DNA of 64,000 nucleotides from Acanthornis magna (taxonomy: Eukaryota > Chordata > Aves > Passeriformes > Acanthizidae): assembly GCA_036785705.1 (NCBI GenBank), contig JAWUZG010000004.1:8900501-8964500 (forward strand). Direction: 5' to 3'. How positions within the stretch are numbered: position 1 is the stretch's first letter; each line of letters starts with the position of its first letter. Shown piece after piece: positions 13,331-24,438 of the stretch. The notes beneath the pieces were generated by a model that saw only the letters and a list, made by a program, of their open reading frames with translations, did no database searches and was not told the DNA's origin. Made by a program: the position numbers and the translations under genes.

Positions 13331-15682
13331 CTCGTTTATCAATCCTACAGGGACATAACCTGAAGTTCTCAAAAGCCTCAAGCTAAATTTGTTTCTGGTA
13401 GTTTTGATGCTTGATCATTCACACCCATAACATGGAGTCAAGGAGAATCGTTTTGATCATTGGACATTAGCTGAATACCAAGGGCATTCTCCCTTGTAAA
13501 ACGGCAAAAGTAAACCAAAAATAAAACCAAATTAACAAACAAACAAAAATAACAGTATCCAAAAATCCCACATTTAAACATGGTTTTCTTACAGAGAATA
13601 TGTAAAATATTCCAAACTTTATCAGTAAGCTTCCTGAACTTTAAAGTAATATTAATTAATTTGTATAAACACTCTAGAGTTTTCAGTCCTTTCTGTAAGC
13701 TGGTTTTGATTTAAGCATACAAAACCATTATTTGCAAAATTAGTGAATGCCTCTGAAGGGACTGGTGTTCACACTGGTCTTGGCCCTCACACACTGTATT
13801 TACTTTTTTGGAAAATCCCTACCAGAGTGTGTAATGAAGATCACATAGAAACCAGCAACCAAGTACAGAAATCATAAAACCAAGAGTCTGAATTCCCATT
13901 TCTATTGTCCTGCTGAAAGCTATGTAAGTATTATTGATATCACTTGTAATTTGACAAGTATAACAATAGATTGATACGTCTATGTCTAGAGAATTTTCCC
14001 CTATGGAAAATCTTAATAAAAGCCTGGTGCAAATGCAGTCACTTATATTGTGGTTTTTTTTGCTGTTTGAAGCAAAAGCTAATATTTGAAAAAAATATTC
14101 AATTATGGATTTTTGGATAGTTTTTTTATTTTCCTATGATCAAATATTACATTGTGATTTTTTGTTTAATATGTATGACATAGTAGTAAAAATCTACATG
14201 CAGAAACCTGCAGGTGTGTATATAAGCGTCAAGGTTACTGTCTTTGAGAAGAGAATCAATTAGTTTGAATATAAAACCCTTGAACAGTGAACTCTACATC
14301 CATAGTTTATCATAATTCAGTTTTTCTACTAGTTCTTAAAACTGTTGATTAATAAATGAACACATATTTTTATTCTATATAATTCTCATATTCTCACAGA
14401 ACTAATTAATTCAAATAAAACAACACCTTAATTATCAGTGTCAATGGAGCTGATGTATTTATTTAGCCTGTCATTTTCAGACTGAATTGAGAGACAGCCT
14501 GAATTCAGAGTTGAATTACAGCTTTTATGTTTCATCCCTGCTGAAATTCTTTGAAACCTGCCTTATTATACAAAAAAAGAAATACAAAGAAAAAATAATT
14601 CTATTTTGATTCTCATATCTCAGAAATAATAAATTTTATTCTTTTCATTTTTGGTTCAGTTTTCTTTTTATCTTCAGGTTTTGGTACAGTAATTATGACT
14701 AAAAAATGGAGGATGATCCTAACAAGCAAGAACACAAGAGTAGTTTAGGAGATACCTCTTTCTAACACATAATATTAAATAGCAAAAAATAAATCTTGTT
14801 TTCATATATATAAATGATACATACTTCTCAGGAAAAATCATAACAATGAAATTTAATGCTGCTCTATATTCACAAGTTCCACTCTGAGTCCCATGCACTT
14901 CATCTCAACGTTAAGTTTGATATTAACAAAAGGTTTGGATTTTTCCCTCTCCTTTGCTTTTTCTGTTAAAGATTGAGAAGTTTCAACTTCCTTTTAAATG
15001 TACTTAAATCCTATCACTTCCCTGTTGGATACTTTGTGTTTCTAAAGCAAAAAAGAATACATATTCTTAATAAGATCATAATTGTATTATTCAGTTTAGA
15101 GTTATATCATAATTGCTTTGCCTCATCATGTTTGAGATCATGGCAGTGTTGTCATGGCAGTTGCTGAACAATAGTTCAGTAAGAATCACAGAAAATATTG
15201 TAGCCCACCAAAAAATTAAAAAACTAACTTTTATAGGTTTTGCTGAAAACTCATATTTCTTTTTGAATTTTTGGATGTAAGCATGTTTTGAAAAAAATTA
15301 TTGATAGTCTTCCTGTTTCTTCAATTAACAGAATACTCAAAGTACCTTAGTTTTGAAAGTTCTTATTATAGTCATTATGATTCATGAGATAAATTACTGA
15401 TTTTTTCAACAACATCTAGAAGTCATCAGAAATGTTTTGTATCAGGTATTAAGTAAATAAGGAAAATGAAAAATACTTTTAATGAAAAAAACCTAAAAAA
15501 TAAATAATATGAATAATTAACTCAATATGAATAGCAATCTTAGGATAAAATGCATCAAACTCATCATATTTCTAATTTTTTTTTCAATCTTGATTAATGG
15601 AGAATCTTATATGATGAAATAAATGCTGAGTTCTATATTCGGAATGGCACAGTTATTATGAACATCTGGATTTTCTGAGATA
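13331..15682. other. AT-rich unique sequence, no gene seen
   Basis: No repeat boundary, RNA gene or convincing exon was found. There are short A- or T-runs and a CAAA run near 13530-13545. Confidence 0.6.
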
Positions 15683-15758
15683 AATCATTGAATCATTTAG
15701 GCCAGAAAGGACCCTTAAGCTCCCTCAGTCACTCCTCATAAGTCTTGTGCTCTAGACT
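15683..15758 (-). mobile_element. CR1 LINE, 3' part, left of nested LTR
   Basis: This starts with a reversed CR1 3' tail (GAATCATTTAGGCCAGAAAGG) and then jumps to a more internal CR1 segment (CTCCCTCAGTCACTCCTCATAAG), so a few hundred bases of the usual 3' region are deleted between about 15717 and 15720. The segment stops at AGACT (15754-15758), where an LTR was inserted. The same CR1 resumes at 16302 in register, with AGACC CTTCACCAGC. Both parts are minus-oriented and decayed. Confidence 0.85.
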
Positions 15759-16301
15759 TATGGTGGGTTGACCTTGTCTGGTTGCCAGGTGCCCACAAAG
15801 CCACTCTGTCACTCTGCTCCTTAGCAAGATAGCAGAAGAAAATAAGATGGGAAAGTAATATGTTGGTCAAGATGAGCAAAGTGAAAGGCTGTGCACACGT
15901 GCAAAAAATGTAAGATGCCAAAGATTTCATTTTCTACTTTCTATCAGCAAATAATGTTTGTTTTCTTCCTGGAAAGCAGGAGTTCAGCATGTGGAGAGGT
16001 TGCTCTGGAAGCAAAACATTGAAAGTAACAAGCATCACCACTTCCTTTTTCCTAGCTTTTATATCTGAGCAGATGTTATATGTATATCCTTTTGGTCAAT
16101 TTGGTTATGTCCCCTCACAAGACTTGTCCATCCCCAGCCTGCTGGTGGGAGGCAGAATGTTGGAGAGACAGCGCTGATGCTGTGCCAGCACTGCCAAAAC
16201 GCTGGTGTGTTATCAGCCCCTTCCCAGCTACCAGGGCAAAGCACAGCACTCTGGGGGCCGCCGTGGGCAAAATGGACTCCATCTCAGCCAGACCCAATGG
16301 A
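15759..16301 (-). mobile_element. Solo LTR of an ERVL-like endogenous retrovirus
   Basis: This is a 543-bp element lying inside a CR1 and flanked by a 5-bp target-site duplication, AGAC(T/C), at 15754-15758 and 16302-16306. On the minus strand it begins near 16301 and ends near 15759. Its terminal TG/CA dinucleotides have mutated (TA at the left edge, GA at the right). A minus-strand TATA box (TATAAAA) lies at 16057-16063. A U3 motif (ATATCC.TTTTGGTCA) at about 16084-16098 also occurs in the LTR at 53630-54207, linking both to one family. No internal viral genes are present, as expected after LTR-LTR recombination. The family name is from memory; the boundaries are seen directly. Confidence 0.85.
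16057..16063 (-). promoter_or_regulatory. TATA box of the LTR promoter
   Basis: The plus strand reads TTTTATA here, so the minus strand reads TATAAAA, about 240 bp inside the 5' end of the minus-oriented LTR. That is a usual place for the core promoter in an LTR. Whether this old copy still starts transcripts is unknown. Confidence 0.5.
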
Positions 16302-16500
16302 AGACCCTTCACCAGCTTTGTCCTTCTCTGGACACACTCCAGCATCTCAATGTCTTATAGTGAGGGGCCCAGAACTGAACGCAGGATTCGAAGCACAGCC
16401 ACACCAGTGCCAAGTACAGAGATAACCATTGCCCTAATCCTGCTGAATACACTATCTCTGATACAAACCAGAATATCCTTGGTCTTCTTGGCTAATCATG
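16302..16500 (-). mobile_element. CR1 LINE, 5'-ward part, right of nested LTR
   Basis: This is the continuation of the CR1 at 15683-15758. It carries the reversed CR1 segments 'ccttcaccagctttgtcc', 'ctggacacactccagcat', 'gaggggcccagaactgaac' and 'ccttggtcttcttggc'. The match fades near 16500, the likely 5' truncation or limit of recognition. A long plus-strand open frame (16080-16643) that crosses LTR, CR1 and flank is a chance frame. Confidence 0.85.
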
Positions 16501-17343
16501 ACATAGATAATTTGAAACATTGTGTGCTCAATCTAGAAAGGTTTTTGGGTCCAGATTTCTCAGTAAAAAAGAAAGCATTTCGATTTATTAATGTACATGC
16601 TGAGGTTATTGAAGATATATATAATAACATTGTATTAATCTAAGTAGTGGTTACCTTATCACATCCAGTGGCATCTGTAGACTTTTATAAATAGCTTACC
16701 TTTGCGTGACATACTTTTAATTTGAAGGTGTGTGCTTCTGTGTGAGAAGCCACCCTGTCACAGACAGAACCAAAATACACAATAACCTCTTTTTGGCTTC
16801 ACTAGTTAAATCAATTCTAAATTGTATTTGGGGTAAGTTCAATGTTCATAAAATGAATAATTGTTGCAGGATCACAATCTCAAGTGATACACTGTGCCAG
16901 TATTAGTCAGAATTAGGTATACTGCAAGAAACACTGAACAACTGTCCCCACAGTCCTCTTTCAATTCATCTCTGTCTTGACCTGCAAACCCCCTGATATT
17001 CCATTCCTGGCCTTCCCTTAAGCAAGGGCTGACAACTGTGCCAAATTGTGACAGATTGTGTTGTTGATACATAATATGGACATTTTTTCCCAAGGGACAG
17101 TATAATTATGAGTGTAAAGTAGAAATAAGACAAATTAATCAGAAACTAAAGCTTAAAAAAAGGCAGAGTTTAACAGGGACCTGAGAGAAAGCAACGCTTG
17201 AAAAATATAAAATGTTTTGGAGACTGATATCCTCATCTCAGTATACCTGCAGAGATCGGTAGTTTAGGTAATATTACATAATGTTTATTTGGAATCAAAT
17301 AGGGTTTTACTGTATTACAAAAACAATGTTAATGATATTTTCT
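16501..17343. other. Unique sequence, no gene seen
   Basis: No recognisable repeat or gene. Short open frames on both strands lack any family signal. Confidence 0.55.
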
Positions 17344-17640
17344 TGTTGTCTATAATCAAAAGAAAAAAAAAAACCTTGGATCAGCGTTAGAATAGTAAAG
17401 CAAAAAGAAGACCTTTATTGGAAGCTTTCAGATGTCCTGGTGTTAATGGGCACACCTGGCACCGGATTTCTACAATTTTAGAAGGTTAATTAATTAGGAT
17501 ATCTAACAGGTACATCCGGTAGGAGATTCAGTTGCCCCAGTAACACACCCCTGGGTCAGCCCCTTCGAGTTGGTCTGAGGGGTTCTCTGCCCCACTTCTC
17601 ATTATGTCTTATTGTAGGTCCCCTACTTGGAATAAGACTA
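17344..17640 (-). mobile_element. Probable LTR or LTR fragment, minus strand
   Basis: The left edge reads TGTTGTCT, the same eight bases that begin the well-defined LTR at 50046. On the minus strand an AATAAA polyadenylation signal (plus TTTATT at 17414-17419) lies about 70 bp before that end, as expected for R/U5. The segment is GC-richer than its surroundings. The right boundary is unclear. One candidate is CTCCA at 17910 followed by TCTTTTCT (17911-17918), which matches TATTTTCT (17336-17343) at 7 of 8 bases, but T-rich matches are weak evidence. A bulged hairpin lies at 17606-17638 (GTCTTATT/AATAAGAC arms). Confidence 0.35.
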
Positions 17641-20600
17641 AATAATACTTTAGGAATGTGTTTAGAAGGCCAGCTTATTGTCCTAAAATTTAGAGGAAAA
17701 GGAGTAGGAAAAGTACTGGAGCTATGGCCATGCATTATCAATCTATAACAGTACAAATATATGAAAAGTGTATAAAAAGCTTAGGTGTAATTCTCAGTAT
17801 TTTAGCTGTTCACCTTGCTGCCCGAGTTTGTATGTACTTCTCTAATGTTTGCTTTTACAAACTGCTTTCACTGACTGTTTTTTGGTGTCTATTAATAAAG
17901 GTTATCTCCATCTTTTCTCATGTCATTTGCTTGTTGCTTTTATATTTATTTCTTTTCTGTTCTTCTGTATCTTTTTTCTTTCCATAGCTTTAAGCTTCTC
18001 TCTTCATTATTTTCATAGTTAAACCATAAGCTTCTTTGTCTTTACATTTCTTCACTTTCTCTCCTGATGTGCTATGGGTCTGTGTTTGTCTCTCTACACA
18101 TACAGGTATTTCTTTTTTCTATTTATTTTTCTGCCATCTTCTAATCAGCTCTTTCTAACATCTATCCTTTCCCTCTTCACTTCTCTTAATTAGTGCTTTT
18201 ACTACAAAGGCCTTCAGAACATGATGTTCTTTTTCATTCTAGATTGCACTGGTTTATTTTTTCAGTATGGAAACCACACAAAAATATCTTGATATTAAGG
18301 AGAAAAATTTATTGTTCATTAAAATATTTTCTGATCTATTTCAGCTTTTTCAGGCCAGGAAGCAATATTCTTACTGTAAATACTATCCATCTGATGGGTG
18401 AGAAAGGGGATGAACTGCCATAATCCCATTAAGTTATTTACATTTCAGGGGCAGTGATACTTGAACATAAATGTGATAATGAAATCAAATCCGATAGCTG
18501 AGTTATACCCGAGGGTTGCCTATTCAAAAGTTCTATACATAAAGGACTAATGGCCATTCAGGCAAACCAGACATACTTCCCACAGACTTTCAGCAGACAA
18601 AGGATACAATGCGTGTATACCACCTCCTTGAAATGCACCACAGCATAGCTGAAGGTTCTGATCCTTTGCATTAGGTGTCTTATTGAGGCATCTTCAGTTA
18701 CCACAGCTCATTTGAGAGAAGGCTATCTGGATCTAGAAACTGGATTCCCATCCTAAGCACTTCACTCATTCAAACTTTTATATCTTCCCCACATCCAATG
18801 TGTTATTTGGAGGGAGCACTGGAGAAAATTGAATATGGTCTAGATCTAGCATGTAATTTGTAAAGCCGTGTGTAAGAACGGATAGTATGTCTCTGCAAGA
18901 GGTTTGGAATAAATAAATAAATGAGGCACGCAAATTTGTCACAATGGGGAAAGAAATATTAACTTGCCCTTATGAGCAGTTTTCTTTATGCATCACAGCA
19001 TGTATTAAGCAAAGGAACAGTATTTCAGACTGTCTTAGTATGTTAGGAAGAAAAACTAGAACATCTATGTAGGTGCCTTCATGCAAAATCAACTCTGACA
19101 GTGAGGTGAGGTTTAAAATGATTCAAATTTCAAATGATTCAAACTGTGCCGATGAAATTCATGCAGAAAAGGTGAGCAGAATGTATGCTTGTGGAAGTGC
19201 TGGACTGGCTTAGCAGATTTGAATACTGATTTAAACAACAAGCCCACTGCTATGTAGGTGGAAATTTGGAATGGTTCTTTTAACTAGGACGAAAGTTGAA
19301 AATATGTGAAATCAGGAAAAGCTACAAATTGTGCTGAGGGTGTTACAGCAGTAAGCACAAACAGGGCAAGGGTAGAGCAGAAAAACATTAAGAACACGTA
19401 TTGTGCTTATCCTTGGACAAGCAAAGCACATTTTGGTGGCCTCATATTCAAGAGCTTATTGTTTCTTAGGAATGTGGTTGCTGAAAAGCAGCCTTTATCT
19501 CTTCTGTAATAGTGTTCAAGATGTTTTCTTGCTTTTAAAATACAAGAAAGTAATACCTAGGAACAACTATTGCCCTTATATAACTTTAAAATATAACAAA
19601 AATATTCAGTGCAATACTTTCATTGAAAGTGCTGACATTCATGATGATTCATGAAGTTTTTTTCTCCTTACCTAGGCTAGTAAAGGCAAACCTAGATGCT
19701 ACTAAATTAGTCTTCTCAAGCAGGGAGCAAGCCGAACATATTCCAAGGAACTAATATTGAATTATTTGATTTCAGCCAGGGCAGAGCTGGTTCCTCAAAT
19801 GCAGTAGCTATGTACCTTTTTTCATCTTTACCCAGTTGCTTTTAGAATTTCTAAAGCAGATTCTCTGTATAGTTGCAAAGGCCATTCCATAGAGGTATCT
19901 AAATCTCCTAACTCCAAGTCTTTGTGTAATCTTCAGCAATTTAACATAAATGTATAAAACGCAAATTCAATTTCTTATGGAGGTCACTGAAGTGTGTGAT
20001 GTAGAAACATGATCTGTAAATTTCTCAATCCGAAGAATTTATTTTTTTCTCCCTTATGACATTCTGTTACTTAATGGCATTATATTTTGGAAGAAAGGGC
20101 ACCTGGTAAAAATCATTCACTTCTAGGCAGCACAATGGAGTATTTGAGCTTTTTCAAATAAATTTTGAGGAAACACAGATTGTTTTATTCTTTTTTCTTT
20201 CCCTTCACCTTTTTCCTAGATATACTTTGATGTTGATCTCTAAACAGAGCAGAAGTACAGAAAAAAAAATATTTCCAGCCAAAAACTTCTGCATTGCAAT
20301 GAGAACCTTTAATTAAACTGAAAATTAAACAATCACATGCAAACTGTACTCCTCTTTTTTGAGGGTTAAATAAAACCACCACAAGATGGCTCCCCAGCTT
20401 CTCCAAAGACCTTTTTTTTTTTTTTTTCTTTTTTTAATCACGCTACTCTCCAGTGAAGGCATTGATTATCTTATAGAAGTCTGGAGTACAGCTGAACAGA
20501 CTGTGGATTAGAGCCTTGTCTAATAAAATAATAGCTATTTTTACATTAAAGCCCTGGAGATCTCTTTGAAAGGTAATTCTGTTACTTTAATTTCTGTACC

Positions 20601-23600
20601 CCATAAAAGGCTGTTATCTAGTTTGTGCCTCTGTTCATTTTTTTTTCTAACAGACAAAGATTGGCTCAGAGAATTCAAACTGATTTCGAGTTTAAGCCTC
20701 CTGCTTTTAAAGGCTAAAGCAGCTTATGCTCCTAAGATTTCTAAGTTTCTAAAAGTATTAGGAATTTTAATTCTACATATATATTTTTAATTGCTATTTT
20801 TTTATTGGACATTATATTTGAAAAGTAAAACTAAAATAAAAGGGTGTGAGCCATGATATTAAGTTTTTAGTAGAGATTGTTCCCAAAACAAACTGAAATC
20901 ACACTTGAATAAATGCTACTCTGATATGAAATACAGGGTTTGGGGTATTTTTGTAGTTTTTAAAATCAAAAGAAAGTAAAAGTACACCATCCAATTCAGT
21001 TAGTTGGACCAGCATGTATATTTTTTAGAATATCACTTCTGGGATAAATAGATTTTGTTTTGATTTTACTTGAATGATTGTGTTGATACAGTCTTCCTAA
21101 CACAAAGAAGACATGCAGAGAAAAAAGGTACAGAAACACCTTGGTGGGACAAGAAGGTGAAAATGTAACATCAGAGAAGTAGTTGATAGCAGGAGAAACC
21201 TTTCTAGTTTGCATATAGCAGAAAGAAATACTTTTATTTATGCATAGTAAGAATCTATTTTCTTTGTAAGAACCACACTGTAAGCTTGGAGAGTCTGACA
21301 CAGAAACAGAATGGTAGAGACAGAATTTAGTGCAGTCTGAGTATTACAAACCTAAAAAAAAAATCACTTCTGCAAGGTCAGAAGTGCAAGTTATGTCCAC
21401 TCTGTCTTTTAAATCTATTTGTGAATCTTTTCTTAAGGTCAAAGTCACTGATCAATCACACTATCTCTAAATTTGCACTCAGTCATAGGGTGACATTTAC
21501 TGGTAAAATTTAATCTTTATACTTGATGCAGAGAAAACACAAAATGGGAATGAGTTCCTTGCTTAGCTGTGGAAAGTTCACAAGCAGGAACATACATTTA
21601 CTAAAGCAAAGCTGCTCTTCTCAAGAAAAAAAATGGCAAAAATTTCTAAAACTGAACAAAGCTTTCTTAAAGGCTCAGAGTACAATTAGAAAATTGGATG
21701 CTTCCAAGAAACCTGATCTTGGATATAACTATTTTATGGACGTATTCAACACTGATTGAGTCTATGTCCATGACACTCTTCTTTTTTCTACATTTAGTCC
21801 TTTCTGGTTTCTTTTACACAATAGAAAAAGTCCAAGAAAATCTCATCTTACTAAGGCAAGTAGCAACCCCTGTGAGCTGCAAATCCTGTCCACACATTTT
21901 TTGGACTAAGCCTGCCTATGCTACTAAGTCTCAAACAATCTTTCTTTCCATTGCCTGTAAGCCATTTCTATGCCAATTAACCGTATACATAAGTGTCAAT
22001 ACAATTACATGTATACACTAAACATCTGTAAGTCAGACAAATTCTACCTGCTTCCATGTAGGAGAATGATAGACAATGTTTCCAGTTATGATTCATGCTT
22101 AAGTATGTAAAATTGCAGTTTTTTCGGTGACTGTAGAAACCAGTGTGCCCAACATGCCTGATATACCAAGACGGTATGAACAAGCTGGAATGTGACAGTC
22201 CCAAGACCTGGCAAAAATGAAAATTTAACTATGGGGAACTAGAAACTTATCAACTCAGCCTGGATTCTGCACTGTATTTCCAATGTGCTGTTGCTCTATT
22301 TAGTGTATTCAGAAGATATGCTACCCTTAAACTTATGAATGTAACCTTTACACGTCCATTTTCTCTTGTTCTAAGTTAGAAAGACCATTGGAAAAGTAGT
22401 CACACGTATTTTTAAAATTATTTGATCTTTCTGGATCTCGGCCTTAAGTTGTAAATGCAGAAGTAAATTGTAATCAGGGAAGTCATTGTCTTGCTGAGAT
22501 ATTGAAACAAGCCCGTGCATTTAATCCTTAGTGTGGCCTGTCAGAAAGAAACATTTCTTCAGCTGTGTTGAGAGTGCCAGCATTTCTTTACAATGTGACA
22601 GAGTAAACTTCTGCCTCAAGAGCAAACAGTTTTAATGTATTCTGGGCTTTATTTATTTATTCACTTATTTATTTTTGAAAGGGGCTATTTTTAATTTGAT
22701 GCTAACACAGTCATATTAGCTTCCCATGCTACTGATTTAATGGTTCCTATTCATAAAATAGGTATAATAAGACCAGTTATATAACAACAAATCAGCTAAT
22801 TAAAGAATGCTTGTGAAAGATGATGAGGACTGCCAGCTACCTTTCACTTGCATGGCATTATGGCAAAATGTCTTCCAGAGAGTGCAGTGAGATTAAACCC
22901 GAAAGGCAAATCCTAGTTCAAATGAGCGGATTCTGTCCCCTTTTTTGTAAACATCGTCCTCCTGGTGCAGATTTTACATATCCACTGTCTTAGACAGAAA
23001 AAGAAATACAAACAATTTTAAAACACACAATATCATAAGAAGCATTAGTAACTCTCTTGAATTATTCATTAATCTTATTTATATAATATATACTAGAACA
23101 CCAGTCTATGGAGTAGGCTTAGTTTCCAGAAAGGAGGTATGGAGCTGCTGTTTTGTTATAAATAGTAACAGATATTTCTGGAATAAGAATTCTTTACATT
23201 ACTTGAATAAAATACTATCCCTAGAGAAACCAAGGTAAGTTCTTTCAGTGAATTTATTAGCCACAATTTCACATCTAATTTTTATTAATCTTTATACCAT
23301 TATATATAACATTTCCTTTGTTGTGTTTCTGGTAATTTACACAAATGACAGGTATAAATTTAATTTACTTAACTGTCACAAATATTAATTCTTTCCAATA
23401 TTAAAATTTAAGCCAATTACAAAAACCAAGGAGAAAAACTACACCCTTGTCTAATCCATTCACAGGGATACACAAATGGACTCTCAGTCATACATATCTA
23501 CTCTTGATTTTGTCTGCAAATCAGTATGTCTTGAACAGTTTTATATACAATATAGTTACATACCTTTGTGTTTGCTCTGTATTACTTCAGAGACAGTTGA

Positions 23601-23794
23601 CAAATAGAACAGATCCTGTACCAAATCAAAAATTGAAAAATATAGGTTTTCCTAAGACTGAATGACAATGAGATTGGGAAAAAGTTTGTTGAATATTTTA
23701 ATGAGGTGCATTTTAAAGCCACTCTTTATGTTTGGTTGGTTGGTTTGTTTTAATTAGTGAACATGTTGAGCTTGATGAAAAGATTGCTGGTGCA
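17641..23794. other. AT-rich unique sequence, no gene seen
   Basis: It includes a pyrimidine-rich stretch at about 17860-18190, a T-run at 20412-20435, and an ATTTA-rich patch at about 22648-22676. The blocks at 20450-20700 and 22680-22960 have balanced, repeat-free composition and could be conserved non-coding DNA, but that needs alignment. No exon or RNA gene could be supported. Confidence 0.55.
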
Positions 23795-24420
23795 TGAGAG
23801 GCTGGACATGGGATGGAAATGTATATTTGCAGCCCAGACAGGCAGCAGGGTGAGGGAGGGGATTCTGTCCTTCTGCTCTGCTCTGCTCTGCTCTGGTGAG
23901 GTCCCACCTGCAGTGCTGCATCAGCTCTGGGGTCCCAGCAGAGGAAGGCCATGGACCTGTTGGAGCGAGTCCAGAGGAGGCCATCAAGTAGATCAGAGGC
24001 ATGGAGCAGCTCTCCTATGGGGAAAGGTTAAGAGAATTGGAATCTTTCAGCCTGGAGAAGAAAAGGGTTTGGGATGACCTAATTGTGGCCTTCCAGCAAC
24101 TGAAGGGAGACTACAAAAATATTAGAGAGGAATTTTTTACAAGGGCAGGTAGTGATAGGACAAAGGGGAATGGCTTTAAACTGATAGAGAGTAGGTGTAG
24201 ATTAGCTATTAGGGAAAAATTCTTTACTGTTAGGGTGGTGAAGCACTGGAACAGGTTGCATAGAGAAGTTGTGGATGCTCCATCCCTGGAAGTGTTCAAA
24301 GCCAGGCTGGATGCAGCTCTGAGCAACCTGATCCAACGGGTGACATCCCTGCCCACAGCGAGAGGCTTGGAACTAGATGATCTTCAAGGTGCCTTCCAAC
24401 CCAAACCATTCAATGAATTC
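23795..24420 (+). mobile_element. CR1 LINE 3' end, plus strand
   Basis: This is a 5'-truncated CR1 of about 625 bp. It includes the 3' part of ORF2, then the 3' end with GAACTAGATGATCTTCAAGG and CCTTCCAACCCAAACCATTC. The final ATTCTATG repeats are nearly lost (CAATGAATTC). An expansion of CTCTG (five units, about 23874-23895) sits inside the ORF2 part. The first third is disrupted in frame; the last third is still open. Compared with the other CR1 copies here it is well preserved. Confidence 0.93.
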
Positions 24421-24438
24421 AGGGTAATATTGCATTAA
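24001..24438 (+). pseudogene. CR1 ORF2 C-terminal remnant
   Basis: This open frame of 145 codons encodes the end of the CR1 ORF2 protein, the endonuclease/reverse transcriptase that copies the element into new sites. Family-typical motifs are visible in order: LSYGERLRELESFSLEKKR near residues 4-22, then SDRTKGNGFKL at about residues 50-60, FFTVRVVKHWNRL at about 74-86, and REVVDAPSLEVFKARLD at about 88-104. The reverse transcriptase palm and the endonuclease are missing because of 5' truncation, so this cannot be active. The frame runs past the usual ORF2 end into the element's 3' untranslated part. It is a fragment, not a host gene. Confidence 0.85.

Noticed and set aside
16080..16643. 187-codon open frame, the longest on the plus strand
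   Set aside because: It crosses an LTR, its junction and a CR1 in antisense, and shows no protein family features.
17606..17638. Hairpin with 8-bp outer and 5-bp inner stem, considered as a small RNA gene
   Set aside because: The stem is bulged and too short for a microRNA precursor, and it lies in a probable LTR.
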